Part shown: positions 17,607 through 26,569 of the stretch, in pieces
Numbering within the stretch: position 1 is the stretch's first letter
Layout of the letters: each line of letters starts with the position of its first letter
Assembly: GCA_036258175.1 (NCBI GenBank)
Contig: DATAEE010000027.1
Coordinates: 3,604 to 67,603 of the forward strand
DNA length: 64,000 bases
Reading direction: 5' to 3'
Source: DATAEE01 sp036258175
GTDB lineage: Bacteria; Acidobacteriota; Vicinamibacteria; Vicinamibacterales; 2-12-FULL-66-21
The notes under the pieces: model-generated
What the model saw: only the letters and a program-made list of their open reading frames with translations
Told to the model about the DNA's origin: nothing
The model's database searches: none
Made by a program: the position numbers and the translations under genes

Positions 17607-18116
17607 TTAACGCGCCTCGGTGTCGGCGAACTTCGCCTCCAGCGCCTCGAGATCGGCGCGGAGAACCTTGAGTTCCGACGCGGGGACCCGTCCTTCCAGC
17701 CGCGCCAGCCTCTCGACCAGGGCGGCTTCTTTCTCGTCACCCGGGTACGCCTCCCCGCCATGGACGTCCCTGTCGGTCCCGTAGGCCATCTTGTGTAAAA
17801 CGGGCTTCGTATAGGCCCAGACCCAGGCGAGCGGCCAGAGCAGCCCGCCGAACACCAGCGACAGGAGGCACAACGTCCGGATTGCTTCGAACTGCGGGTG
17901 GTGCCGCTTGTGGGCAATCTGCTCGGGCAGAATGTGGACCAGCCAGAACAGCACAATGAGCACAACCGGGACGACGAAGAGGACGACCAGGGCGAGCACC
18001 GTGGCGAGCGTGTCCTCTACCGCCGGCGGGAGGAACGAGGCGTGCGCCTCACGGGGCACGGCCACGAGCAGGAGAGCGATTGACAGGCCGGTGATCACTC
18101 GGGTGATCGTGCGCAT
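17607..18116 (-). CDS. DUF3302 (YiaW-like) inner-membrane protein
   Basis: 169 residues from ATG 18116. Signal-like N-terminus, two transmembrane helices (TVLALVVLFVVPVVLIVLFW and LCLLSLVFGGLLWPLAWVWA) separated by HILPEQIAHKRHHPQ, which is typical of DUF3302, then a soluble C-terminal coil. The start was placed at 18116, not 18167, because the predicted sigma54 start point is near 18145 and a GCGGGG ribosome site precedes 18116. It is first in the operon with the adaptor and OMF. Confidence 0.85.
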   Translation of the reverse strand: MRTITRVITGLSIALLLVAVPREAHASFLPPAVEDTLATVLALVVLFVVPVVLIVLFWLVHILPEQIAHKRHHPQFEAIRTLCLLSLVFGGLLWPLAWVWAYTKPVLHKMAYGTDRDVHGGEAYPGDEKEAALVERLARLEGRVPASELKVLRADLEALEAKFADTEAR

Positions 18117-18155
18117 GATTGGCCCCGCAACTAGACGGCTGACTGGCTCGTGCAC

Positions 18156-18171
18156 AGCACTCGCCATGCCA
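18156..18171 (-). promoter_or_regulatory. Predicted sigma54 promoter of the DUF3302-HlyD-OMF operon
   Basis: The minus strand reads TGGCATGGCGAGTGCT: TGGCA and TGCT match the consensus with exact GG-N10-GC spacing. The predicted start is near 18145, 29 bases before the DUF3302 ATG. Boxes C lie 77-109 bp upstream of the -24 element. Confidence 0.68.
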
Positions 18172-18246
18172 TAACCACCACCGCCCGGGGAGACCGGAAA
18201 CCGTCGACTTCACCGACGTCGAGCCGTTCCCCGACGTAACCGGGCC

Positions 18247-18279
18247 TCCGACATTGCGGGCGTTCTCCGGTATACCGGA
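18247..18279. promoter_or_regulatory. Tandem activator boxes C
   Basis: TCCGACATTGCGGG (18247-18260) and TCCGGTATACCGGA (18266-18279, a perfect palindrome) have starts 19 bp apart. They lie between the efflux operon (minus) and EBP2 (plus). The only clear -24/-12 element nearby points to the efflux operon. Confidence 0.74.
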
Positions 18280-18301
18280 GAGCTCCACCGTGGGGTAACC
18301 C

Positions 18302-18332
18302 TTGACGCCTTCGATTTGCCTTCGGCTAGACT
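18302..18332 (+). promoter_or_regulatory. Possible sigma70-type promoter of EBP2
   Basis: TTGACG at 18302-18307 is followed by TAGACT at 18327-18332 (19-base spacer) or GCTAGA at 18325 (17-base spacer). The start point would fall at or next to the GTG at 18340, giving a leaderless or nearly leaderless message. The spacing is not ideal, so this is a tentative call. Confidence 0.35.
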
Positions 18333-18339
18333 GGGCTCA

Positions 18340-20232
18340 GTGCGAATCGCGCAGGATGAAAGCCTGATTCGTCTCGCGGCGGAGGCCCTGCCTCACGGTG
18401 TCGTCGTCGTGGCGTCCGACGGCACTATCGCCCTCGTCAGTCGGGAGCTCGAACGGCAATTCGGCTATTCCCGCGAAGAGTTGATCGGACGGCCGCTCGA
18501 GATACTCCTGTCGGAGGCTTGGCGGACCGCTCACGGGGAGCCCCGCGAAGGCCTCGGGCGCCGCCGCGACGGCTCCGAGTTCCCCGTCGAGATCCGGCTG
18601 AGCCCATTACAGGTCGAGGGCGGCACGCTGCTACTGGCCTCGGTAGTCGACATTTCGTCGCGCAAACAGCGCGACGCGGCCAACCGCGCGGCGCTCGAAG
18701 AGCAGTTCGAGTTCGAACGGCTGGTCGCCTATCTAACTGTCCAGTTCATCGATCTACCGGTTGATCGCGTCAATGACACGATTCGCACGGCGCTCGGCCT
18801 GATCGCCGAGGCGCTCGATCTGGACCGGTGCACGTTCTACGAGATCGCCGCGGACGGCACGCTGACCGTTCCCGTGAGCTGGGAGCGAGAGGGGATCCCC
18901 GCTGTACCCTCCCCGATGCTGGCAAAGGAACGCTTGCCGTGGGCATTCGAGCAGGTGTTTTCGGGCATTCCCGTCACGTTTTCTCATGTCGACGAGATCC
19001 CGAGTGGCGAAGACCGCGCGAGCTACGCCGTTCTGGGCGTCAAATCCACGGTGACGGTGCCACTCTCAGTCGAGGGTCAAGTCGTTGGCGGCGTGGCGTT
19101 CAACATGATGCGCAGCGAGCGCAGATGGTCCCCCGAAACGGTTCATCGCCTCTGCGTGATCGGCGCCGCGTTCGGCAACGTGCTGACACGCCGCCGCAGC
19201 GACGAGGCGTTGGCCTCGGCACTCGCGGAGGTGAAGCACCTGAGCGCCCGGCTGCAGGCGGAAAACGTCTACCTGCGGCGTGAAGTCAATGACCGGCTCG
19301 GCGCCAACATCGTCGTCGGACAAAGTGAAGCTATCGGTCGAGTACTGGATCAGGTCAAGCACGTGGCGGCGACCGACTCCACGGTGTTATTGCTCGGCGA
19401 AACCGGCACCGGCAAGGAGGTCTTCGCGACGCAGATTCACGAGCTGAGCGCCCGGCACAACCACGTCATGGTCCGCGTCAACTGCTCTGCGATTCCTGCG
19501 ACGCTTATCGAGAGCGAATTGTTCGGCCGGGAGAAAGGTGCCTTTACCGGCGCCCTCGCGCGGCAAATCGGGCGCTTCGAGCTGGCGAATCACTCGACCA
19601 TCTTCCTCGACGAGATCGGCGAGTTGCCGCCGGAGGTTCAGGTCAAGCTGCTCCGCGTGATCGAGGAGCGGCACATCGAGCGCCTCGGAAGCCCGAACGC
19701 CATCCATGTGGATGTGCGGATCATCGCCGCGACGCACCGGGATCTCGAGCGGGAGATCGCCGAAGCGGCGTTTCGTGAGGACCTCTTCTACCGGCTGAAT
19801 GTGTTCCCGGTCCGGGTCCCTCCCCTGCGGGACCGCGTCGAGGACATTCCGCTGCTGGTCTGGCGCTTCGTCGACGAGTTCTCGAAGGCGTTCGGAAAGA
19901 GAATCGACGTCATCTCGCGCGAAAACATGACGGCTTTGCAGCAATATGCGTGGCCGGGCAACATACGCGAGCTGCGCAATGCCGTCGAGCGCGCGATGAT
20001 CGTCGCGACCGGTCCACGCCTGACCATCGCGCCGCCGACCCAGACCGCCGCCACGGCAAGGCGCAGTACGCGGCTCGCCGATGTCGAAAAAGAGCATATC
20101 CGCAGCGTGCTGGACGGCACGGGGTGGCGCATTCGGGGCCCGGGCGGAGCGGCGGATCGCCTTGGCCTCAGGCCGACGACGCTCGAAACGCGTCTGGCCA
20201 AGCTGGGACTGAGACGTCCCAAGCAGTTATAG
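18340..20232 (+). CDS. Sigma54-dependent activator EBP2 (PAS-GAF-AAA+-Fis HTH)
   Basis: 630 residues from GTG 18340; a TTG at 18316 is the alternative. PAS about 8-105, GAF about 125-282, coiled coil 285-318, AAA+ with Walker A GETGTGK at 353-359, GAFTGA near 400 and Walker B IFLDEIG near 421. The Fis-type HTH (GPGGAADRLGLRPTTLETRL) is nearly identical to EBP1. The AAA+ and HTH are much closer to EBP1 and EBP3 than the sensor parts are, which suggests different inputs acting on the same operator. Its end overlaps the convergent symporter gene by 6 bases. Confidence 0.92.
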   Translation: MRIAQDESLIRLAAEALPHGVVVVASDGTIALVSRELERQFGYSREELIGRPLEILLSEAWRTAHGEPREGLGRRRDGSEFPVEIRLSPLQVEGGTLLLASVVDISSRKQRDAANRAALEEQFEFERLVAYLTVQFIDLPVDRVNDTIRTALGLIAEALDLDRCTFYEIAADGTLTVPVSWEREGIPAVPSPMLAKERLPWAFEQVFSGIPVTFSHVDEIPSGEDRASYAVLGVKSTVTVPLSVEGQVVGGVAFNMMRSERRWSPETVHRLCVIGAAFGNVLTRRRSDEALASALAEVKHLSARLQAENVYLRREVNDRLGANIVVGQSEAIGRVLDQVKHVAATDSTVLLLGETGTGKEVFATQIHELSARHNHVMVRVNCSAIPATLIESELFGREKGAFTGALARQIGRFELANHSTIFLDEIGELPPEVQVKLLRVIEERHIERLGSPNAIHVDVRIIAATHRDLEREIAEAAFREDLFYRLNVFPVRVPPLRDRVEDIPLLVWRFVDEFSKAFGKRIDVISRENMTALQQYAWPGNIRELRNAVERAMIVATGPRLTIAPPTQTAATARRSTRLADVEKEHIRSVLDGTGWRIRGPGGAADRLGLRPTTLETRLAKLGLRRPKQL

Positions 20233-21120
20233 AAAGTGGGTGCGGCGCGGCCAGAAAGCTCGCGCCGGAGACTCCTGCCGCCGGAATAGTGCGACCGCCA
20301 CCAGCATCAACGGGATTTCCGTCAGCGCGTAGGTCGTCGCAAAGCGGGCGAACTCAACCCGGCCGAGCAGCGTCACCGCAATCGCGATCGCGACGCCTAT
20401 GTTCCGGGTGCCAAATTCGGCTGCGAGCGTGAACCGATCACGTCTGTCTGGCGTGAGCGGTACAGCAGTCAGCCAGCCGGCGGCCATCGAGGCCAGCACG
20501 AATGCCGCCGCCAGTGGGACCGTCGTCGTCAGGCCAGCCGCGAATAAGCCAGGGTCGGCCGCGATCACGAGCAGGAACACGATGCCGATGCCGATGAAAG
20601 ACGCTCGTCGGAGCGCGGGTCCATACCGCTCCGCACTGCCTGGCACCCGGCGTCGCATCCACATACCGAGTGCCACCGGCAGACCAAGCAACAGCACGAC
20701 CTGGGCAATCAGCACCGGAACCGGCGCCGACAACGGGAAGGGGCGGGCAAGTGCCAACGCAATGCCGGCGCCCACTAGCGGAATCGTCAGGAAGCCCGCC
20801 ATGCAGGACAGGCCGGTCAGCGTGACCGACAGCGCGGTCGATGCCCTCGCCAGGTAGCTCCACGTCGTCGAAATACCGCCGATCGGACACGCCGCGATGA
20901 GCAGCACGCTCGCGGTGATTTCCGGGCCGGATCCGAATAACCACGTGAGGGCGACCGCGAGCGGCGGAAGGAGTACGAGCGGCGCGACGAGACCGGTGAG
21001 AACGACGGCAGGCTGGCGGCGAACGCGAGCGAAGTCGTTGGGCGTCAGGTCCAACCCGACGGCGGCGAGCAGGATGAACGCCGTCGCCGGGGCCGCGATG
21101 CTGACGAGCGCGAAGACCAT
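20227..21120 (-). CDS. Bile acid:sodium symporter (BASS/SBF) family transporter
   Basis: 297 residues with about nine or ten hydrophobic helices. Family marks are CPIGGISTTWSYLARAS and EFGTRNIGVAIAIAVTLLG, the crossover-helix motif of BASS carriers. It would move an organic anion with sodium; bacterial members carry pantoate, pyruvate or other acids, so no substrate is assigned. Its start lies 1 base from the TonB receptor stop, so the two are likely cotranscribed, which favours a shared nutrient-uptake role. Confidence 0.88.
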   Translation of the reverse strand: MVFALVSIAAPATAFILLAAVGLDLTPNDFARVRRQPAVVLTGLVAPLVLLPPLAVALTWLFGSGPEITASVLLIAACPIGGISTTWSYLARASTALSVTLTGLSCMAGFLTIPLVGAGIALALARPFPLSAPVPVLIAQVVLLLGLPVALGMWMRRRVPGSAERYGPALRRASFIGIGIVFLLVIAADPGLFAAGLTTTVPLAAAFVLASMAAGWLTAVPLTPDRRDRFTLAAEFGTRNIGVAIAIAVTLLGRVEFARFATTYALTEIPLMLVAVALFRRQESPARAFWPRRTHFL

Positions 21121-23487
21121 TTACCGGCGTACGGTCAGCTGAACGCCGATCTGCCGGGTATCGCCCGGACGCCCGCCAATCGCGGGTGGCGGCGAGCTGA
21201 ACGTGCCGGTGATGTAGTCCTCGTTCGTCAGGTTCCGGGCGTACGCGCCGATCGAGAGCCCGCGGCCGCGAGTCTCGAGCTCGGCGCTCAGTTCAAGAAG
21301 GCCGTACGGACGCTGGCGCTGGATGGCGTCGTTGAACGGCGTAAAAAAGACTGTGCTCTGCCAGCGGGAATCGCCGCGAAGCGACAAAAGGCCGGCGCGA
21401 CGCACGTCGGTCGTCCATTCGAGCCAGATACGCCCGGACCATTCAGGCGCGTTCGTCAGCCGATGGCCGGCGACGTCGGTGGTGACGCCACCTGCACCAA
21501 CCGCCAAGTATTGGTCGTAGGTGGCATCGAGCCACGCGACGTGCCCTCCGCCGTGGAGCGACGGACCAAGCTGCATTTCCGCTTCCAGTTCGAGACCACT
21601 GATCGTCGCGGCGGCCGCATTGGAAATATCGATGACCCCGGGTCGAAAGGTACTCATGACTTGGAGATCCGTATAGTCGGTGTGAAAAACGGCGACGCTC
21701 GTCCTCGCCCGTCCGTTGGCGAGGCTCGCTTTCACTCCGCCTTCATAGCTCCAGGCCCACTCGGGCGCGTACCCGCGCCCGGCCTCCGGTGACGCGAGGT
21801 TGAAGCCGCCGCTCTTGAACCCGCGCGTGGCGGATACATAGGCGAACGTGGACCGTCCCACTTGCACGTCGAGTCCAACTTTCGGCGTCCACGCGGTATG
21901 CGAGATGTCATCTGTGTACGTATACGTCGCGCCCGCCACGGGGAACGGCGGATGGTCGAAGGTGTACAGTCCGCCCGCGTTGTCGATCGTCTTCCGCTCG
22001 CGCGTGTAGCGGAGGCCGCCGGTCAGCGACACGCGCGATGTGAGATCCAGCGTGGCCTGGCTGAAACCTGCCAATGAGTTGGCGGCGACCTCCGGCAGGA
22101 GGCGGTTCTCCAGCCGCTGCGCGCCGAGCGCGACGAACGTCGGCTGGCGATCGAACTCGTCCAGCACGAACACTCCAGCGATCCACGACAGCCGTCCCCG
22201 CTGCTGCGAGATCGTGAGCTCCTCTGACAGCTGATGCTGCATCTCGCGAGGGTGAGAGATCGCCAGATTCAGCTCGGTAATGTCTGCGTCCACGATGAAG
22301 TCGTAATCCAGCTTCCGGAATGCAGTCAGGCTGGTCAGGACCGTGTCGGGCGCCAGATGCATCGTGAACCGGGCCGCGCCGCCGTACTGAAGGTTCCGGC
22401 CCTCTGCAAGCGTCGACGTGCGCACTTCGTGAAGATCGGCGGGGTTGTCGATCTGGAACCCCGGCTTCACCGCGAGCACCTTGGCATAGACGAGCGGCGC
22501 CGGGTCGCGGTGGGTCAGATCGGCCGACAGAAGCAGGTTGGTCTGCCGGTTGAAGACGACGTGCAGCTTGGCGCGGGCGGCGGTGACGTCCTCGGCGCCA
22601 AGAGGATGGTCCGGATGATTCAAGTCGCGGACGAAGCCTTCGCGTACTCCACGTAAGAACGACACGCTGCCCAGAAGCCTGTCCCGAACGATCGGACCGC
22701 TCACCCGCGCCTCGGCCCGGACCAGGTCGGAGCTCCCGACATCCAGTCGGGCGGAAGCCTCCATCTCGTTCGTTGGCGGCTTCGTGACGACGTTCAGTGC
22801 GCCACCCACGGCGTTACGTCCATAGAGCGTGCCCTGCGGGCCTCGAAGCACTTCGACCCGATCGAGGTCCATGAAGTCGGCGAGCACCATCGCCGGGCGC
22901 GCGAGGTAGACGCCATCGACATACACGGCCGAACTCGGATCGGATCCCGCAAACACCGCATTCGTTCCGATCCCGCGAATCGTGAGCTGCGCGAAACCGG
23001 TGTTCTGCGAAAACGTGACCGACGGCGCCCGACCAGCAAGCTGCTCGACGGTTTGAAGCTGCACGCGTCGCAGGTCGGATGCTGGCAGCACGCTCACCGC
23101 CATCGGCGTCGTCAGTGCGTCGCGCTCTCCGGTCTTGCCCGCCGTCACGATCGCCTGCTCGAGAAACTGGATCGATAGCGTTATCGGAAGACTGACCGTC
23201 GCATCGGCGCCGAGTCGAAACGTCCGGCGCGCCGGCAGAAACCCCGTCAGGGACGCGGTGAGCTCGTACTCACCGTCTGGGAGACCCGCGAAGCGATAGT
23301 CGCCGGTGGGGCCGGTCTCGGTGATGGCGCCGACCGGTCCGCGGAGACTCACGGTCACACCCACGAGCACGGCACCCGTGGAGTCCGTAACCCGACCGCT
23401 GACTTGTGCCGCAGGTTGACCGGCCGCGGCCGATAGATTGGCAAAAAGGAGACACGCGAGCCAACCGCCGGCCGGCTGGAGAGGCAT
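21121..23487 (-). CDS. TonB-dependent outer-membrane receptor
   Basis: 788 residues from ATG 23487, which gives the signal peptide MPLQPAGGWLACLLFANLSA. A carboxypeptidase-regulatory-like domain (VSGRVTDSTGAVLVGVTVSL) is followed by the plug (VEQLAGRAPSVTF and DRVEVLRGPQGTLYGRNAVG), then a 22-strand barrel ending with an aromatic-poor LTVRR. It takes up a ligand with TonB energy; the barrel looks like the classic siderophore/vitamin type rather than SusC. In-frame codons up to 23634 add only a non-signal stretch. It is divergent from EBP3 across box D, but I found no -24/-12 element facing this gene. Confidence 0.93.
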   Translation of the reverse strand: MPLQPAGGWLACLLFANLSAAAGQPAAQVSGRVTDSTGAVLVGVTVSLRGPVGAITETGPTGDYRFAGLPDGEYELTASLTGFLPARRTFRLGADATVSLPITLSIQFLEQAIVTAGKTGERDALTTPMAVSVLPASDLRRVQLQTVEQLAGRAPSVTFSQNTGFAQLTIRGIGTNAVFAGSDPSSAVYVDGVYLARPAMVLADFMDLDRVEVLRGPQGTLYGRNAVGGALNVVTKPPTNEMEASARLDVGSSDLVRAEARVSGPIVRDRLLGSVSFLRGVREGFVRDLNHPDHPLGAEDVTAARAKLHVVFNRQTNLLLSADLTHRDPAPLVYAKVLAVKPGFQIDNPADLHEVRTSTLAEGRNLQYGGAARFTMHLAPDTVLTSLTAFRKLDYDFIVDADITELNLAISHPREMQHQLSEELTISQQRGRLSWIAGVFVLDEFDRQPTFVALGAQRLENRLLPEVAANSLAGFSQATLDLTSRVSLTGGLRYTRERKTIDNAGGLYTFDHPPFPVAGATYTYTDDISHTAWTPKVGLDVQVGRSTFAYVSATRGFKSGGFNLASPEAGRGYAPEWAWSYEGGVKASLANGRARTSVAVFHTDYTDLQVMSTFRPGVIDISNAAAATISGLELEAEMQLGPSLHGGGHVAWLDATYDQYLAVGAGGVTTDVAGHRLTNAPEWSGRIWLEWTTDVRRAGLLSLRGDSRWQSTVFFTPFNDAIQRQRPYGLLELSAELETRGRGLSIGAYARNLTNEDYITGTFSSPPPAIGGRPGDTRQIGVQLTVRR

Positions 23488-23646
23488 GGTGGGGCGGCTG
23501 AGTGTACCGGCCAGTGTGCGAGCCCAGTATTGGACCTTAGGCCTATACCGCTCGCCATCCGATGGGAGTACAAATGTCTGTCGAACGCAACACGTAAGCT
23601 CATGGTGCGGTTGGGCTAAGGCTCCATCCGCCAATTCTCGCAGGCA

Positions 23647-23698
23647 TCCGGTAATTCACATGACGGTCCGGAATGCCGGAGCTGAAAAATTTCCGGAG
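23647..23698. promoter_or_regulatory. Activator box D (one full palindrome with flanking half-sites)
   Basis: TCCGGAATGCCGGA at 23667-23680 is a full box. A left half TCCGGTA starts at 23647, 20 bp upstream. A right half TTCCGGAG lies at 23691-23698. The pair structure is weaker than at the other four sites. It lies upstream of EBP3 and behind the TonB receptor start. Confidence 0.62.
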
Positions 23699-23709
23699 TT
23701 TTCGTTGAG

Positions 23710-23725
23710 GGGCTTGCAGGCTGCG
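23710..23725 (+). promoter_or_regulatory. Possible sigma54 promoter of EBP3
   Basis: GGGCTTGCAGGCTGCG keeps the GG-N10-GC spacing and a GGCTTG -24 block like the 27724 element, but lacks the leading T and trailing A/T. The predicted start near 23736 fits the ATG at 23757 and would exclude the GTG at 23733 as start codon. Confidence 0.45.
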
Positions 23726-23756
23726 ATATAGAGTGAAGCCAAACCAGACAATCACT

Positions 23757-25712
23757 ATGGCCGAACGAGCGAGGCCCCTCTCCGAGACCGGGCCCAGGTG
23801 GCCCGTCACGGACGATCAGGGTCTGTTTCGTCTCGCAGCGGAGTCGCTGCCGAGCGGCATCGTTGTCGTCGCGCCGGACGGAACCATCGTGCTCGTCAGT
23901 CACCAGCTCGAATTGCAGTTCGGATATTTCCGCGAAGAACTGATCGGGCAATCTGTCGACATTCTCGTGCCCGAAGAATCTCGCGCAGGGACCGGTGAGC
24001 CGCAGTCAGCACGCGGCCGCAACCTGCACGGGCGGCGCAAAGATGGGAGCGTCTTCCCGGCTGAGATCGGGCGGACCCGGCTCGAAACCGACGAGGGCGT
24101 TTTCGTTCTCTGGTCTGTCGTCGACCTCAGTGCCCGGCTCGACGTCGAAAATGCTTCCAGGCAGGGGATCGAACGGGAGCTCGAGTTCGAGCGGCTCATC
24201 GCGGAGCTGTCCTACAAGTTCATCAACCTGCCGCCCGATGAAGTCGTCGAGGCCATTCGCGACGCGCTGCGACGCATCGGCGAGGCACTCGAGATCGAAC
24301 GGTGCTCGTTCTTTCGGGTTCAGCCGGACGGCGAGCTGCTCGCACCGATCAGCTGGGCGCGGGCCGGCATCGCGCAGCCACCCGTCGTGACGGCGGCCAG
24401 GGAGCACTTTCCCTGGGCCGTCGACAATATCCAGAGCGGCCGCATGTTCTGCTTTTCCACGACCGCGGAAGTGCCGAGCGACGTGGACCGCGCGGGGTAC
24501 GAGGGATACGGCATTCGCTCATCCGTGACGGTCCCGATCCGCGTGGCCGGCCGCGTCGTGGGCGCGCTCGGGTTCAACATGGTTGAGCGGGAACGCGTAT
24601 GGTCGCCGGAGACCCTTCATCGCCTCACGGTGTTGGCCACCATCTTCGGAAACGTCCTCGCGCGCCTGGAAGGGGACACAGAGTTGCGTCAAGCGATCTC
24701 CGACGTCGAATGTCTTCGCGAGCGCCTGGATGCGGAAAACAGGTACCTCCGCCGCGAGGTTCAGGAGCGGCTTGGGACCGGGGCCATCATCGGTCAGAGC
24801 GCGGCGGTCCGCCGTGTGCTCGAACAGATCCGCCAGGTGGCGAGCACCGACTCGACCGTGCTGCTGCTCGGCGAGACCGGCACGGGAAAGGAGCTTTTTG
24901 CGACGCAGATCCACGAGCTCAGCGGACGGCGCGATCGGGCGATGGTGCGCGTGAATTGCGCGGCGATTCCCGCGACGCTCATGGAAAGTGAATTGTTCGG
25001 TCGCGAGAAGGGGGCGTACACCGGCGCGCTCGCCCGGCAGATCGGCCGCTTCGAGCTCGCCAACCATTCGACGATCTTCCTCGACGAGATCGGCGACCTT
25101 CCGCCGGACGTCCAGGTCAAACTGCTGCGCGTGCTGGAGGAGCGGCAGATCGAGCGCCTTGGCAGCCCCAGGAGCATCAACGTGGACGTGCGGATCATCG
25201 CGGCCACGCATCGGGATCTCGACAAGCGAATCCTCGATGAAGCGTTCCGGGAGGACCTCTACTATCGGCTCAACGTCTTCCCGATCCGCGTGCCGCCGCT
25301 TCGTGAGCGCGTTGAGGACATCCCGCTGCTCGTCTGGCGATTCGTCGAGGAGTTCTCCAAGTCGTTTGGCAAGCGGATCGACGCGATCCCGAACGAGAAC
25401 ATGGCGGCGCTGCAGCGGTACGCGTGGCCAGGGAATATCCGCGAGCTTCGCAACGTCGTCGAACGCGCGATGATCGTCGCGATCGGCACCCGGCTGACGA
25501 TTCCACTTACAGCGTCGGAGACGCGTCCGGCAACAAAACCGCGCACCACCACGCTGGCGGATCTCGAGAAGGCGCACATCCGCCTCGTGCTGGAAAACAC
25601 CGGCTGGCGCATCCGGGGTGCGGGCGGCGCCGCCGAGCAGCTGGGTCTCAAGCCGACGACGCTCGAAACGCGAATGGCGAAGCTGGGCCTGGCGCGCCTC
25701 CGGCCAAACTAA
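23757..25712 (+). CDS. Sigma54-dependent activator EBP3 (PAS-GAF-AAA+-Fis HTH), GAYTGA variant
   Basis: 651 residues from ATG 23757. PAS about 20-120, GAF about 140-300, coiled coil, AAA+ with GETGTGK near 373 and IFLDEIGD near 441, and the Fis-type HTH GAGGAAEQLGLKPTTLETRM. The sigma54-contact loop reads GAYTGA instead of GAFTGA; tyrosine is a known tolerated variant at this position in PspF-type proteins. The HTH differs slightly from EBP1 and EBP2 (A for P, EQ for DR). Its GAF shares the DRxxxYxxxGxxS pattern of EBP2. It ends before a 30-base palindrome. Confidence 0.92.
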   Translation: MAERARPLSETGPRWPVTDDQGLFRLAAESLPSGIVVVAPDGTIVLVSHQLELQFGYFREELIGQSVDILVPEESRAGTGEPQSARGRNLHGRRKDGSVFPAEIGRTRLETDEGVFVLWSVVDLSARLDVENASRQGIERELEFERLIAELSYKFINLPPDEVVEAIRDALRRIGEALEIERCSFFRVQPDGELLAPISWARAGIAQPPVVTAAREHFPWAVDNIQSGRMFCFSTTAEVPSDVDRAGYEGYGIRSSVTVPIRVAGRVVGALGFNMVERERVWSPETLHRLTVLATIFGNVLARLEGDTELRQAISDVECLRERLDAENRYLRREVQERLGTGAIIGQSAAVRRVLEQIRQVASTDSTVLLLGETGTGKELFATQIHELSGRRDRAMVRVNCAAIPATLMESELFGREKGAYTGALARQIGRFELANHSTIFLDEIGDLPPDVQVKLLRVLEERQIERLGSPRSINVDVRIIAATHRDLDKRILDEAFREDLYYRLNVFPIRVPPLRERVEDIPLLVWRFVEEFSKSFGKRIDAIPNENMAALQRYAWPGNIRELRNVVERAMIVAIGTRLTIPLTASETRPATKPRTTTLADLEKAHIRLVLENTGWRIRGAGGAAEQLGLKPTTLETRMAKLGLARLRPN

Positions 25713-25729
25713 ACGAACGCTGCTTGGGA

Positions 25730-25759
25730 GGTAGGGGCGGTTCGCGAACCGCCCCTACC
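25730..25759. terminator. 30-base perfect palindrome between convergent genes
   Basis: The left arm GGTAGGGGCGGTTCG is followed directly by its complement, centred at 25744/25745, a perfect 15+15 palindrome. It lies between the EBP3 stop (25712) and the stop of the convergent gene at 25766. There is no T-tract, so it may act as a bidirectional stabiliser or a REP-like element. A different palindrome of the same length occurs at 42793. Confidence 0.7.
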
Positions 25760-25765
25760 CGACTC

Positions 25766-26569
25766 CTACGGCCGCACCTTGATCGCTGACGTGAGCTGAA
25801 ACTGCAGCCGCGTTTCGGCCGGGATCTTCAAGTGCTCTTCGCCGCTGGCGGCAACGGCTGCCCCGCCGGCGGCGCCGACGGCCGCGCCGATGGCGGCACC
25901 CGAGCCACCTCCCGCGATGCCACCCACGATGGCGCCGAGACCGGCGCCTCCACCGACCTTGCGCGCGGTCTTTTTACCTTCCCCTTTGCCCTTGGTCTCG
26001 ACGTAGGCGGTGGCGACCTGATAGACCGTTCCGCCAAACGCGACGGAGTTCATCTTCAGCGAAATCTTGTCGCTGCCCTTCATCGTCCCCGACTGCTCGA
26101 CGGCGGCGGCCTGCAGGACGGCAGACGCGCCGCGCGGGATCACGGTCGCGCCGCCGATGATCACCGGATCGTCAACGATCGCCTTGAACGACTGGCCGGC
26201 CTGGGACGCGTCCACATCGATGCCCTGGGTCAGCCGGACGTTCAGCGTCGTGCCGGCCGGCACGGTCACCGGGGGCTTCTGCGGTGGCGCGGCCGGCTTC
26301 GGCGCAGGCGCCGGCTTCTCCGCGGCCGCGGGCTTCGCCGCCGGTTGTGCCGGCTTCCGCGCCGAGAACTCGAGGGCGACGGCGTCCTCGAGCCGAACCT
26401 CGGACACTTGTCCGTCGTCGAGGAGGACGCGGACGGCCTTGCTGTCGCCGCCGATGAACATTCCTTCGATGACCTTGCCGGATCGCAGCCGGACGCGGTC
26501 GGCCGACAGCGACGCGCCGGTCGCCAGCACGAGCATCGCGGCAATCCACCACGCACTTCGCCTATTCAT
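25766..26569 (-). CDS. Secreted glycine-zipper protein with an N-terminal beta domain
   Basis: 267 residues from ATG 26569. Signal peptide (AWWIAAMLVLATGASLSA), then RVRLRSGKVIEGMFIGGDSK, a short SH3-like beta segment seen in other secreted proteins. A Pro/Ala/Lys linker (about 75-105) follows, then a region starting VPAGTTLNVRLTQGIDVDAS. Near the end is a glycine zipper (AGLGAIVGGIAGGGSGAAIGA) which could insert in a membrane. Function unknown. It overlaps the preceding gene by 8 bases and belongs with the 26562 and 27126 genes. Confidence 0.75.
   Translation of the reverse strand: MNRRSAWWIAAMLVLATGASLSADRVRLRSGKVIEGMFIGGDSKAVRVLLDDGQVSEVRLEDAVALEFSARKPAQPAAKPAAAEKPAPAPKPAAPPQKPPVTVPAGTTLNVRLTQGIDVDASQAGQSFKAIVDDPVIIGGATVIPRGASAVLQAAAVEQSGTMKGSDKISLKMNSVAFGGTVYQVATAYVETKGKGEGKKTARKVGGGAGLGAIVGGIAGGGSGAAIGAAVGAAGGAAVAASGEEHLKIPAETRLQFQLTSAIKVRP

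Noticed and set aside
18292..18308. GG-N11-GC before EBP2
   Set aside because: The spacing is one base too long for a sigma54 promoter.
23487..23660. A sigma54 promoter facing the TonB receptor
   Set aside because: I scanned every GC in the interval for CC after 10 bases on the reverse sense and found none.
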